Origin: Pseudomonas sp. HS6
Lineage (GTDB): Bacteria > Pseudomonadota > Gammaproteobacteria > Pseudomonadales > Pseudomonadaceae
Length of the DNA stretch: 64,000 nucleotides
NCBI RefSeq assembly: GCF_023375815.1
Contig: NZ_CP067412.1
Location: forward strand, 2,666,001-2,730,000
Reading direction: 5' to 3'
Positions 26,591 to 39,600 of this stretch are shown here, one piece after another. Within the stretch, counting starts at the first letter, position 1. The number at the start of each line of letters is the position of its first letter. The notes below the pieces were generated by a model that made no database searches, was not told the origin of the DNA, and saw only the letters and a program-made list of their open reading frames with translations. The position numbers and the translations under genes are program-made.

Positions 26591-29500
26591 ATGCCGATCA
26601 ATTGCTGGCGCTGTTCGTTCGCCATGGCGTGGTGCTCGAGGTGGACGGTGACAAGCTGCGTTGCAAGGCGCCTCGCGGGTTTCTCACAGAAGAGCTGACC
26701 CAGGCGCTCAAGCGTCACAAACAGGAATTGATTGCCTTGCTCAGCGGGCACGATGACGCATTGATTTCCCGTCGTGTTGGCGAGCAAGCGGCGTGGCCGT
26801 TGTCGTTCTCGCAGCGGCAATTGTGGTTTCTCGATCAACTGGAACCCGGCAATCCGTTCTACAACGTGCCCACGGCGGTGACGCTAAAAGGGCAACTGAA
26901 CGTTGCGTTGCTGGAGCGGGCGCTGAACGAACTGGTTGCCCGTCACGAAGTCCTGCGCACGACGTTTTGCAGCGTGGACGGCGAACCGCGTCAGGTGGTG
27001 CATTCGTCGATGCCGCTGTCGTTGTCGGTAACGGATCTGCGCCAGTTGCCTACCGCCGAACGTGAGCAACAAGTTCGATTCGCCGTCGAGCAGGACGCTC
27101 GGGCGCCATTCGATTTGGCCACTGGCCCGTTGCTGCGGGCGTCGTTAGTGCGTGTGGACGACGACGAATACCTGTGGCTGTACAGCGTGCACCACATCAT
27201 CGCCGACGGCTGGTCGATGGGTGTGATCCTGCAGGAAGTCGCCACGCTGTACGGCGATTATCTGCGTGGCGAAACACCGAGCCTGGCGCCGCTGCCAGTG
27301 CAATACGCCGACTACGCCTGCTGGCAACAACAGAGAGTGGGCGGTGCCGTGCTGGACGCCCAACTCGATTACTGGCGTCGCACCCTGGACGACGCGCCAC
27401 TGTTGTCGACTTTGCCCAGCGACCGGCCGCGGCCGTTGGTGCAGCGCTATGTCGGCGCCACTTTCAGCTCCTCCGTCGATGGCGACACCTTGCGCGAACT
27501 CACGGCGCTGGCCCGCCAGACCCAGGGCACGCTGTTCAACGTGCTGCTGGGCGCATTGGCGGTGTTGTTGTGGCGCCACAGCGGCCAACAGGATCTGTGC
27601 ATCGGCACGCCGTTCGCCAACCGTAATCGCCCGGAAATCGAGCCGCTGATCGGTCACTTCGTCAACACGCTGGTGCTGCGTCAGCGCCTGAATCCGCAGC
27701 AGACGTTCGCCGAACTGCTGCGCGAGGTGCGTGGCCAGATGCTCGACGTCCACGCCCATCAGGATGTGCCGTTCGACCGCGTGGTCGAAGCCGTCAACCC
27801 GCAGCGCGATCCCGCTCATTCGCCGCTGTTCCAGGTGATGCTGGTGCTGCAGAACACCCCCGGCAGCGGCGTACAGATGTCCGGTCTGGAACTGGCGCCG
27901 TACAGCACGAGCAGCGCCACGGCCAAGTTTGACCTGGCGTTCGAATGGGTCGAACGGGAAGGGCGGCTGGACTTGCTGGTGGAATACAACACCGACCTCT
28001 ACGACGTCGCGACCATCGAACGCCTGAGCGGGCACTACCGTCATTTGCTCGAACAGATCGCCGCCGATGCCAAGCAACCGATCAATGCCTTGCCGTTGAT
28101 GAACGAGGCTGAGCGTCAGCGGGTGCTGGTCGACTTCAACTGCACCGCGCCGCTGACGCAAGCGGCGTCATGTGTACATCAGCTGGTCGAAGCGCAGGTC
28201 GCGTGCAACCCTCAGGCCTTTGCGGTGGTCTTTGAAGGCGAGTCGCTGAGCTACGCCGAACTCAATGCCCGGTCCAACCGACTGGCGCAGCATTTGCGCA
28301 CACTAGGCGTCGGCCCGGACGTGCGCGTGGCGGTGTGCATCGAGCGCTCGTTGGAGTTGCCGGTGGCACTGTTGGCAGTACTCAAGGCCGGCGGCGCCTA
28401 TGTGCCACTGGATCCGGATTACCCGCTGGGGCGCCTCAGCCATATGCTCGGCGACAGCACGCCGGCGGTGCTGCTGACCCTCGGCTCGGCGCACGGGATT
28501 TTGCGTCAGGCTGTGCAAGGTTCGACCTGGGAAGCACCGATTCTCGATCTCGAAAAAGATGCCGCGAACTGGGCGTCGTTGCCGGCGGACAATCTCGATC
28601 CGCGCCATGTCGGCGTCACCCCTGATCATCTCGCCTACGTGATCTACACCTCCGGCACCACCGGGTTGCCCAAGGGCGCGATGGTCGCTCATCGTGGCTT
28701 GAGCAATCTGCTGCTGTGGTGCTTGCAGGTCTGCGGTGAAGCGGGGGCGATGCTGCACAAGATCCCGTTCGGTTTCGATGCCTCGGCGTGGGAGACGTTC
28801 TGGCCATTGGCAACTGGCGGGCGTCTGATCATTGCGCGACCCGGCGGGCATTACGAACCGGCGTATCTGGCGCGTGAGGTGCGCGAGCAGCAGGTCACGG
28901 CGCTGGTGTTTGTGCCGGCGATGTTGCAGCTGTTTTTGGAAGTCGAGGAAGTCAGCCGGTGTACTTCTCTGACCGATGTGTTCAGCGGCGGCGGTGAGTT
29001 GCCGCCAGCCCTGGCCCGGCGTTTTCAGGAGCGCTTGCCCCTGGCGCGGTTGCACAACGTCTACGGCCCTACCGAAACCACGGTGATCAACAGCATCTGG
29101 ACCCTGGAGCCCGGCGCCGAAGTACCGGCCTGGCAACTGTCGATCGGTCGGCCGATTTCCAACAACCGTTTTTACGTACTCGATGACCGCGATGAGCCGG
29201 TGCCGGTGGGTGTCTCCGGGCAGTTGCACATCGGTGGCGTGGGCGTTGCCCGGGGTTACCTGGGGCTGGCGCAGCTCAGTGCCGAGCGTTTTATCGACAA
29301 TCCGTTCGTGGCAGGCGATCGCCTCTATCGCAGCGGCGATCTGGCGCGCTATCGCCCGGACGGCCAGCTGGAGTTTCTCGGTCGAAACGACTTCCAGGTC
29401 AAGTTGCGCGGTGTGCGTCTGGAACTCGGCGAGATCGAAGCCCGGCTCGAAGCGTTTCCCGGCATTCGCAGCGCCGTGGTGCTGATGGTCGGCGAAGCGG

Positions 29501-30699
29501 CACAGGATCAGCGACTGGTGGCTTGTTGTGTGGTCGCCGAGTCGATGGATGAGGCGGCGGTGCAGGCCCATTTGGCGACGACGCTGCCCCGAGCCGTCGT
29601 CCCCGGCAGTTATCTGTGGCTCGACGCCCTGCCGCTGACCGCCAATGGCAAGGTCGACCGTGCTGCGCTGACAGCGTTGGCGGACGAGGAAATGGTCAAT
29701 CGCCAGGTCAACCTGAGCAGCCCGCGCGATCACATCGAGCTGACGCTGTACCAGATCTGGAAACGCCTGCTGCTGGTGCCGCAGATCGGCATTCGCGACA
29801 ACTTCTTCAACGTCGGCGGCACCTCCATCGCCGCGATCAAGATGGCCCATGAAATCAGCCAGGTGTTCGCCGTTGAAATGCCGGTGCGCGTGGTGCTCAG
29901 CTACCCGACCATTGAGGCGCTGGGCGGCTGGCTGCGGGTCGGGGCCAACCCGGCGCTGGCCCAGAGCAATCTGATTGAGTTTCGTCGCGGCACGGGTCAG
30001 AGCAATGTGGTGTGCATTCATCCGGCGGGCGGTACGGCGTTCTGTTACCTGTCGCTGGCCAAAGTCCTGCCAGATGAGGCCGGCGTCTACGGCGTGCAAT
30101 CACCGGGGCTGAATCCGGGAGAGCGCACCGAGCCGACAGTCGAAGCGATGGCCGAAGCGTATCTGCGATTGATCGAACCGCTGACGACGCACCCGCTGAT
30201 CCTCACCGGACTGTCATTCGGTGGGCTGGTGGCCTATGAAATGGCGCGGCGTTTGACGGCGGCGGGGCATCGTCGGGTGACGGTGGTGCTGCTCGATACT
30301 CAGGGCAGCGACGAACCGGGTTTCCGCGAGCAGATCGGCACCGTGGACATGGCCGAGTTCCGCGACAAACTGGTGCGCTTCAACGGCATGTACCCCGGTA
30401 TCGAAGACGCGCAAGTCGAGCGCTATTTCCACATTTACAACCACAACCGTCTGGCGATGGCGGCCTATGAATGTGCGCCGCAAGCCCGGCGTGTGGTGCT
30501 GATTCAGGCCCGGGAAGATTTCAGCAGCCATCAGTTGCATGAACTGCGCGGATTCTGGCGTCACCGCGCGGGTAGCGGCTATCTGGCGAAACTGGTCAGC
30601 GGCGGGCACTGGGACATGCTCGAAAGCGCGGAAATCCATCGGGTCTCGCAGATCATCCGTCAGGAGCTGCAACGCTTCGACGCGCAGGAGGCGAAATGA
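26587..30699 (+). CDS. NRPS2: docking-C-A-T-TE terminal module
   Basis: This 1370-aa protein starts with a TubC-like docking domain (residues 1-55, LLALFVRHGVVLEVDGDKL), which should pair with the end of NRPS1. Then come C (HHIIADG at 202-208), A (~530-1035), T (Ser1080 in GGTSI) and a type I thioesterase (nucleophile Ser1210 in GLSFGG, His in GGHWDML). The A-domain residues read DAWVVSVVIK by eye. This pocket is hydrophobic but matches no code I can name, so the fourth residue is uncalled. The module would add one amino acid after the thiazole and release the chain. ATGA overlaps join it to both neighbours. Confidence 0.93.
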   Translation: MNADQLLALFVRHGVVLEVDGDKLRCKAPRGFLTEELTQALKRHKQELIALLSGHDDALISRRVGEQAAWPLSFSQRQLWFLDQLEPGNPFYNVPTAVTLKGQLNVALLERALNELVARHEVLRTTFCSVDGEPRQVVHSSMPLSLSVTDLRQLPTAEREQQVRFAVEQDARAPFDLATGPLLRASLVRVDDDEYLWLYSVHHIIADGWSMGVILQEVATLYGDYLRGETPSLAPLPVQYADYACWQQQRVGGAVLDAQLDYWRRTLDDAPLLSTLPSDRPRPLVQRYVGATFSSSVDGDTLRELTALARQTQGTLFNVLLGALAVLLWRHSGQQDLCIGTPFANRNRPEIEPLIGHFVNTLVLRQRLNPQQTFAELLREVRGQMLDVHAHQDVPFDRVVEAVNPQRDPAHSPLFQVMLVLQNTPGSGVQMSGLELAPYSTSSATAKFDLAFEWVEREGRLDLLVEYNTDLYDVATIERLSGHYRHLLEQIAADAKQPINALPLMNEAERQRVLVDFNCTAPLTQAASCVHQLVEAQVACNPQAFAVVFEGESLSYAELNARSNRLAQHLRTLGVGPDVRVAVCIERSLELPVALLAVLKAGGAYVPLDPDYPLGRLSHMLGDSTPAVLLTLGSAHGILRQAVQGSTWEAPILDLEKDAANWASLPADNLDPRHVGVTPDHLAYVIYTSGTTGLPKGAMVAHRGLSNLLLWCLQVCGEAGAMLHKIPFGFDASAWETFWPLATGGRLIIARPGGHYEPAYLAREVREQQVTALVFVPAMLQLFLEVEEVSRCTSLTDVFSGGGELPPALARRFQERLPLARLHNVYGPTETTVINSIWTLEPGAEVPAWQLSIGRPISNNRFYVLDDRDEPVPVGVSGQLHIGGVGVARGYLGLAQLSAERFIDNPFVAGDRLYRSGDLARYRPDGQLEFLGRNDFQVKLRGVRLELGEIEARLEAFPGIRSAVVLMVGEAAQDQRLVACCVVAESMDEAAVQAHLATTLPRAVVPGSYLWLDALPLTANGKVDRAALTALADEEMVNRQVNLSSPRDHIELTLYQIWKRLLLVPQIGIRDNFFNVGGTSIAAIKMAHEISQVFAVEMPVRVVLSYPTIEALGGWLRVGANPALAQSNLIEFRRGTGQSNVVCIHPAGGTAFCYLSLAKVLPDEAGVYGVQSPGLNPGERTEPTVEAMAEAYLRLIEPLTTHPLILTGLSFGGLVAYEMARRLTAAGHRRVTVVLLDTQGSDEPGFREQIGTVDMAEFRDKLVRFNGMYPGIEDAQVERYFHIYNHNRLAMAAYECAPQARRVVLIQAREDFSSHQLHELRGFWRHRAGSGYLAKLVSGGHWDMLESAEIHRVSQIIRQELQRFDAQEAK

Positions 30700-33600
30700 T
30701 GAGTGCGTCCAAAGACATGACGTTGCTTGCGCGTTTCGCCGAGCAAGTGAAGCGTAATCCGCAAGCTCCGGCCGTCATCGACGGAGCGGTAACCCTGACT
30801 TACGCGGAACTGGCCAGCGCCAGCGAGCGCATCGCCCGAGGGTTGCTGGCGCGTGGCGTCGAGCCCGGGCAATCGCTGGCGTTGTGCATGCCGCGTTGCT
30901 GGCAGTGGCTGGCGGCTATTCTTGGCGCGCTGAAAGTTGGCGCGGTGGTGGTGCCGCTGGACCGTGCCAGTCCGCTCAAACGCCGTGAGTTGATGCTGGC
31001 GGATGCGGCGTGTGTCGGCCTGATTACCCAGGATGAGGAATCGCTGTGGTCGCCTTCACTGTGGCAAACCAGCGTCGAGGCCTTGCTCGATCAACCGGAC
31101 GTCCCACCGCAAGCGCTGGCTGAAGACTTTGCCGAGGTGATGTTCCTGTTCTACACCTCGGGCACCACCGGCACGCCGAAAGCGGTCGAGGTCGGCGAGC
31201 GCGGCTTGCTGCGCCTGGTGCACACCGACGGCTATATCGAAATTCGTCCGACGGACCGCTTCGCCTGTCTGTCCAACCCGGCGTTCGATGCGTGCAGTTT
31301 CGAGCTGTGGGCACCGCTGCTCAACGGTGGCTGCTGCGTGATGATCGCCGACGAGGACGTGCTGGATGCGCGGCGGCTCGCCGAACTGCTGGAGCGGACG
31401 CAGGTCGACAACCTGTTCATGACGGTGTCGCTGTTCAACACCTTGATTGCCGAATGGCCGTCGTGCTTTTCCAGCGTGCGGCAGGTGCTGATTGGCGGTG
31501 AGCAGATCAGCGCTGCGGCGGTTCGTGCATGGTATCGGGCCAATCCAGAGAGCCAGTGCCGGATTCATAACGTCTATGGCCCCACCGAATGCACCACGTT
31601 TGCCCTGTGCTGGCCGATCAGCCGTGACTTTACCGGCGACTCGGTGCCCATTGGCCGCCCGTTGCCGGACACCCGCGTGCACGTGCTGGATGAGCAGCAA
31701 CGACCGGTGCGGGCGGGAGAAGTGGGCGAGCTGTATTTGAGTGGCAGCGGTGTTGCCCGTGGCTATCGCAACCGGTCCGAAGAAACGGCCCGTCAGTTCG
31801 TCCGACTGCCCGACCTCGATGGTGGCGCATACGTCCATTACCGCACCGGCGATCTGGTGCGGCGCAATGCCGAAGGTTTGATGGAGTGTCTGGGACGGGT
31901 CGACCGTCAGGTGAAGATTCGCGGCTTCCGCATCGAGCCGGGGGAGGTGGAGCAACGGATGCTGGAGCACCCGGGCGTGGCGCAGGTGTATGTTTGCACC
32001 CGGCGTCAGGCGGCAGAAGATCATCAGATGCTGGCGTTTATTGTGCCGCGCGGGGATCTGGACTATCACGCCTTCGAAACCCATCTGCGGGCACAACTGG
32101 CGCCGTATATGCGACCGCATCAATTGTTTCTGCTGGAGCGCTTGCCGCTGACGGCTAATGGCAAGATTGATCGTGAGGGGTTGCTGGCGCAGGGGCTGAG
32201 TCCGTGGCATCCAGTTTTGGCGGCGATGGAAGACGACAACGCTTCACCGGAGCTGGACTGGTTGCTGAGTCAGGTCCGTTCACTGCTCGGTCAACGGAGT
32301 CTGAGTGCACAGGATGACTGGCTGGGCAGTGGCGGCGATTCGCTCAAGGCCATGCGTTTGCGTTCGGCGATTCGTAACCGTTGGCAGCGCGAGATCCCCC
32401 TCGACACTCTGCTCAACCAGTCTTTCTCATCATTGGCCGGACAACTGATGAGTGAGCGTGGCGATTCGATCTATCCACCTGCGCCTGCGATCAGTCGTGC
32501 CATACGCTTGCCGGCCACCGCTGAACAGCGCCGTTTGTGGCTGTTGCAACAACGTTCGCCGACCTCGACCGCTTACAGCGTGCCGCTGATTCTGCATCTG
32601 GCGGCGAGTATCGACGTCGCGGCTCTGTCCGAGGCCGTGGGACGTCTGGTGATGCGTCATCCCGGATTGCGCACGGCGTTCGTGCCCGGTGCCGATGGCC
32701 TCGATCAGGTGATCGCCGACCAAGGCTCGGCGTGCCGTACCTTCGCGGTCGGGCATATCACCGAGGACAATTGGCAGGCTTTCGCGGAGCTGGTCTTTGC
32801 CGCGCCGTTCGACCTGACCACGCCGAACCTGTTTCAGGCGTGGCTGTTGCCGTTCGCCGATGGTAGCTGTCGGCTGCTGCTGAATCTGCATCACATCATC
32901 GTCGATGGCTGGTCGGTGAACCTACTGTTCGACGACCTGACGCAGCTCTACACCGACGCAGTGCAAGGTCGCGAAAGCCCGGAATCGCGAGCAAATCTGA
33001 CGACGCTGGAATTTGGCCAGTGGCAGCGCCAGTGGGGCGTCGATCCGTATTATCGCGACCAGCGTCGCGCCCTGGCCGAGTTGCATCGTCGGCAGGAGGA
33101 ACCGTCACCTGCATTGATGCCAATGCGCGAAATCAGCCCGGACGCTCGGTTACACCGGGAACCGTTAGGCGCCGCACGCAGCACCGCCCTCGAACGCTTT
33201 TGCACGCAACAGCGACTGACCCGTTTCGAAGTGCTGTTCAGTGTTTTCGTCTGGAGCCTGTACGCGTTGACCGGGTGCGAGCGGCCCCGGATCGCCAGCC
33301 CGGTGGCCAACCGGCCGCTGGCGGAATTCGAGGACAGCGTCGGCATGTTTGCCAACACTGTGCTGATCCCCACCGCCTCTGATCACGCACTGACCCTCGG
33401 CGAGCAGTTGCGCAAGCAGACCGCCGCCGTGCGCGAGGTGCTGGCGTTGCAGGACGTGGCGCTGGCGGATCTGGTGGAAGACCTGCGGCTGTCGTCAAAT
33501 ACCGCGCTGTTCGATTTCATGTTCGTGCTGGAAAACACGGATTACGCGGCGCTGGCCGATTCAAATCTGCGCGCCACGCTGGAGTTCAACGAGCATCTGC

Positions 33601-36600
33601 AAGCGAAGTGCCCGCTGACCTTGTTGATGGTGGGTAGCGGTTCGCAGCTGGAATGCTGGTGGGAATATCAGTGCAGCTACTTCGATGCTGAACAGATGCA
33701 TACGGTGAACGCGCTGTTTCGCCGTGGTCTGGACCTGTTGCTGGAAACCCCGGCGACTACACTCGACAGTCTGCTCGGTCCTTATCGACACGGTTTGGCC
33801 CCGGCCAGTGAAGGGCCGAAGGGCGAACTGCCGTTCATTACGCTCGCGGACTGGTTCGAGCATCAGGTGCATTGCACGCCGGATGCGGTTGCGCTGGTTC
33901 AAGGTCAGCGCCGCCTCACCTATGGCGAGCTGAATGGACTGGCCGACGCTCTGGCTGCTGACTTGGTCGAGCGTCATCCGTTGCCGGCCGGAAATGTTCC
34001 GCTGCATGTCGTGCTGTTTCTCGACGCGTCGGTGGAACACATCATCGCCTTGCTGACCCTGGCCAAACTCAACCTGACGGCCGTGCCGCTGGATCCCGCT
34101 TACCCGATGGCGATCCAGCGTCAGGTGATGGAGCAGGCGCAGCCGCATTGTGTGCTGTTCAGCGACACGACGGCGGCCGCGCTCGATGATCTGAATGCCG
34201 GCCGGTTCGCCGTGCATCGGGTCGATCTGCGCGCCGATGCCGGATCGTTCGAGCGTCCACGCCACACTGGTGAGCGACCGCTGTACACGCTGTTCACCTC
34301 CGGCTCGACTGGCACGCCCAAAGGTGTGCAAGTGCCGGAACGCACCCTGTGCAACCTGCTGCAATGGCAGCGCAGCGAAGGGCAGTTGCCGGCGAAAGCG
34401 GTGACCTTGCAATTCTCCATGCTGTCGTTCGATGTGTCGTTTCAGGAGATTTTCAGCACCCTGTGCGGGGGCGGCAGCTATCACCTCATTACGCCGCGCT
34501 GGCGTCAGGATGCCGAGGCGTTGCTGGATTACATGGTCGAGGCGCGGATCGAACGGTTGTTCCTGCCGTACGTGGCTTTGCAGCATCTGGCGCAAACCGC
34601 TGTAGCCCGGGGTTTTTACCCGTCGGCATTGCGCGAAGTGATCACCGCCGGGGAGCAATTGCTCTGTACCGACGCGCTGCGCAACTGGTTCGGCGGCATG
34701 CCCCAAGCTTCATTGTTCAATCACTATGGCCCGACCGAAACCCATGTGGTCAGCGCCTTGCGTTTGCCAGCCGTGGCGCGTGACTGGCCGTTGCGGGCGC
34801 CGATTGGCCATGCTGTTGGGAATGCCCGGTTGATGTTGGTCGATGAGCACGACCGCCCGGTGCCGAACGGCTGCCGTGGTTACCTGCTGGTGGCGGGGCC
34901 GATGGTTGAGCGTTGTTATCTGGCAGATCCTGCGTTGAATGCGGCGCGGTTCGTCGAGTTGGCAGAGGGCCGCTTGTTCTATCGCACCGGCGATCTGGCG
35001 TGGGCCGACGCCCAAGGCTGTCTGCATTACCTGGGACGTGATGATCAGCAGGTCAAACTCAGCGGCCATCGTCTGGAGCTGGGGCAGATCGAGGCGGCGC
35101 TGATGCAGGTGCCGGACGTGGTCAACGCGGTGGTGGCGGTTCAGGTCGATCCACCGCGACTGACCGCGTGGCTGCAACTCGATGGCGAACCTGCGACGTC
35201 GCAACAACTGGATCGGCAGGTCGCACAACGACTTCCGGCCCATGTGCGCATCGATGAGTATCGACGAATCGACGTCTGGCCACGGACTCCCAGCGGCAAG
35301 ATCGACCGCAAGGCCTTGCCGGCTCTGGGCGAAGCGCTTGAGCGTCGCAGCACGCCACAACCGGGTGTTCAATTGACCGCACTGGAACGGCAGCTGAGCG
35401 AGCTGTTCCAGGCAGTGATCGGGCGGGGCATCGAACCGGAGCAAACCTTCTTCGAGGCCGGCGCCACGAGCCTCGGCCTGATGCGCCTGCACGCGCGCTA
35501 CGCCCAGGAACTGCCGCACAAGGTGACGATGGCCGACCTCTTCGAGCACGTCACAGTACGGCGTCTGGCGGCGCATCTGTCGACCGCCCCGGTGGCAGCC
35601 GTGGAGCGCGTACGGCAAGCCGATGCAGGCCATCAACCGATGGCGATCATCGGTATGTCGGTCAATGTGGCCGGGGCGCAGAACCTGTCCGAGTTCTGGG
35701 CGATGGTGCAAGGCAACGAGTTGGGCATCGAGCACTTTGCCGCCGAAGACGGCCTGATCGGCGCCCGCAGCCAACTGGCCGGCATGCTCGATTTCGATCC
35801 CGAGTACTTCGGCATCAGCCGTCAGGAAGCGCGGCTGATGGACCCGCAACAGCGGCATCTGCTGATGGGCTGTGTGCAGGCATTGCAACATGCGGCCATT
35901 GTCCCGTCGGCGGACGGACCGCGCATCGGCCTGATCGCCAGTTGCGGCGAAACCACGTATTTCCAGCAGATGTTGCGTGACACGGCCGAAGGCGATCTGC
36001 CGGACGGCTTCCAGATGGCGCTGCATCACGACAAGGACTTTCTGGCGACCAAAGCCGCGTTTCACCTGGACCTCAACGGCCCGGCGCTGAGCGTGCAGGC
36101 GGCGTGCGGCAGCTCGCTGATCGCCGTGCACCTGGCCAGTTCGATGCTGCGCCAGGGTGACAGTGACGTGATGCTCGCGGCCGGTGTGCTGATCGATCCG
36201 ACCCTGACAGATGGCTATCGCCACCGTTCGCAGCACATCTTTTCCGCCGACGGTCTATGCCGCCCGTTCAGCGACGACGCCAGCGGGACCATCGGCGCCA
36301 GTGGTTATGGCGTGGTGGTGCTCAAGCCATTGGCCAAGGCGCGTGCGGATGGCGACCGGATCTACGCGTTGCTCGAAGGTTCGGCGCTGAACAACGATGG
36401 CCGGGCCAAGATGAGTTACACCGCGCCGTCGGTGGCCGGGCAGAGCGCGGTCATCAGTGACGCCTTGAGTCGCGCCGGGTTGACCGGCGCGGACATCGGC
36501 TACATCGAGGCCCACGGCACCGGCACCTTGCTGGGGGACCCGATCGAGGTCGCGGCGTTGACCAAGGCGTTCGGCGAGGTGCCGGCCGGCAGTTGCGCGC

Positions 36601-39600
36601 TGGCCTCGGTGAAGAGCCAGATCGGACATCTGGGCGCGGCGGCGGGGGTGGTCGGGCTGATTCGCGCGAGCCTGGCGGTGTTCCATGGCGTGCTGCCACC
36701 GAACCTCGGGTTTGGCCGGATCAATCCGCAGATCGATCTGGAGCATTCGCCGTTCTACGTGCCCACCACATCGCGGCCATGGCCGGAGGGGCGGCGGCGT
36801 CTGGCCGGTGTCAGCAGTTTCGGGATTGGCGGTACCAACGCTCATGTGATTGTCGGCGCTGCACCCAAGGTGCAGGAGGTGGTCGGGGAAACGCTGCCAC
36901 TGTTGATGATCTCGGCTCACAGTCGAACGGAATTGCTGCGCGATATCGCGGCGATCCGCGACTATCAGCAAACGTTCCCGGAGCAGCACACCGCGTTGCT
37001 GCGGCACTTGCAGTCAGGTCGCAGGCAACTGCGCTGGCGCTTCGGGATGGTCTGCCAGCCGGGTGATGAAATTCCTTTGCAGCCGACATCGATCAAGGAA
37101 GTCACTGCCTCGGGGACACAGCTGATAGCCCGGGACCATTCACCACAAACGGTGCTGGAGGCGTGGTACGAAGGCGCAAATATCCTGTGGTCGCAGCGCT
37201 CGGCACCGCCGCCGTGGGATTTGCAGCCATCGTCGTTCGATCTTCAGACTTATCGGTTTCAACCCGCTGGCGAAATCGTTGCCCCCGTTTCGGCAGGCAT
37301 TGAGCGGCAACCGCTGGCGCAGTGGTTCCATCAGCGGCAGTGGGTGCGTGTCCAACGCCTGAGCGTGAAGGCATCGGATGCCAAACGAGAAACGCTGATC
37401 CTTTGCAGTCATGAAGCGCCCAGCTCGACGTTGCTGGAGCACCTGCGAGCGGTATATCGACGCGTAGTCCAAGTGCGCGCCGGCAATGGCTTCAAGCAAC
37501 TCGGTGCGGATCGTTTCGAGCTGGATCCGCTGGACATCGAAGACTTGAGCCGGTTGCTCACCGAGGTCGTAGAACCTGAACTCGGCGAACTCGACTGGTT
37601 GCACACCTTGCCACTGGCGGTGTCAGGCGCAGTCAACGAGCAATCTCTGGATCTGGCGCAATGGGCCTGTCTGGACACGGTCAGCGCGCTGATGCAGGCC
37701 TGGGGGCAAACCGCGCGCACGACGCGACTGCGGCTGTGGTTGATGTCGTGGCAGGCGTGTCCGGTGGATGGTGAGGTTCGGCGTCCCGAACTGGCGGCAC
37801 TGGCCGGGATCAGCGAAGTGGTGCCGCAGGAATACCCGGTGCGTTGCCACTGGCTGGACTGGCCGTCGCCGCACCTTGATACACAGGCCGGGGAGCTGGC
37901 GGCGTTGCTCGGAGACCCGGCGGTGTTGCCTCGGCGGATGGCGGTGCGTGACGGTTACCTGTGGCAGCCACGGTTGATCGCTCACCCATTGCCGGGGCCG
38001 ACCACGACTTCCAGCCTGCTGCCGGAAGACGGCACGTTTCTGGTCCTGGGTGGAACCGGTGGGATCGGTCGGACCCTGTGTGAACACCTGCTGCAAGCGC
38101 CCGCGCGGCGTGTGGTGTTGCTCTCGCGTCAGGGGCGATTGCCTGCAAATCTGACGGCTTATGCGTCGCGGATCGATTGCATTCAGGCGGACATCGCTGA
38201 CCTGTCGCGTTGGCCGCAAGTACTCGATCAACTGGCCCGACGCTACGGTCAACTGACCGGGGTCATTCATGCGGCAGGTGTCGGCGCGGGCAGTCTGATT
38301 CGTCACCGCGCCCCCCGGCAGATGGCCGAGGCGATGGCCGCCAAGACCCGCGGCATGCTGGCGGTCGAAGCCGTGATCGAACAGCTTTCGCCGGGTTTTG
38401 TCCTGTACTGCTCGTCGATGTCGGCGCTGTTCGGCGGCGCGGGGCATCTGGATTATTCAGCTGCCAGCGGTGTGCTCGACGGCTTCACTCATTACCGTGC
38501 GGATTCGACCAATACTTGCCTGCGTCTGGGGATCAACTGGGATATCTGGCGCGACATCGGCATGGCCACGACCAGCAATGGCGGGGACGCTGCGCACCTG
38601 GAGCATCTGACGGTCGGCTTGTCGGCGGAAGAGGGTTGTCGGGTATTCGATCTGGCGATGGCAGCGCAGTTGCCGCAGCTGTTGGTTTCCACCACCGGCA
38701 TCGACACGGCGCGGTGCTTCTATCCGGTTCGCCATGGCGCTGTGGGTGCGCAGGCCGAGGCGCCGAAGGGCGTGGATCTTTCCGTGCGCCTGCGTAAATG
38801 CCTGTGCAAATGGCTCGGCGTCGCTGAGCTTGAGGACGACGATTCGCTGTACGACCTGGGCGCGGATTCGCTGACGTTGCTCGATCTTATCGACGAACTG
38901 CAAGCGGCTACCGGCGAGGTGTTCCAGTTATCGCAGTTCAGCCACAAGGTTAGCCTGAGCGAAGTGTTGGGGCTGGTGGCAGATTCCACGGAAGAGGCTT
39001 CAGCGGACGCGCCGCACAACTGGAACGACGCGGTGCGGATCGATCAGTGGCATGCCGGCGCCGGTCGCGAGTGGCTGTACCTGATCCATCCGGTGGGCGG
39101 CGATGTTCAGGCCTACCGGGAACTGGTTTCGGCGTTGCCGGCGGATCTGGGGGTGTGCGTGATTTCGGACCCCGCGTTGCGTCTGCCGGCGCTACCGAAC
39201 ATCAGCATTGTCGAGCGCGCCCGGTTGTATCTGGAGGCAATCAAGGCTCACATTCCGGACGTTTGCGCCTGGCGTCTGGCGGGTTGGTCGTTCGGTGCCT
39301 GGGTGGCGCAGGCGCTGTGTCAGCAAGCCCAGGCGGACGGTTTCAGGCAACCGCTGCTGTACCTGATCGATCCACCCGCGCCGGATGCCGGTGCGGAACT
39401 GGCCGGCATCGACGAGCGGACCATCGAGCAGGTGTTCCAGCGTGAGTTCGCCCAGCGCTGGCCCGGCGTCGAAGGGCAGGCGATGTCCGAGGAACGTAAG
39501 GCTTATCTGCAACGGCTGACGGTGTGCTGTCGCAACAACATGACCAGCATGGTCGATTTTCAGCCGCCCGCGCTGACCACCACCCCGGTGCGGATGTTCA

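Noticed and set aside
37000-38040. Acyltransferase domain in the PKS module
   Set aside because: No GHSxG or other AT block occurs between KS and KR; only linker-like and KR structural-subdomain sequence is present.
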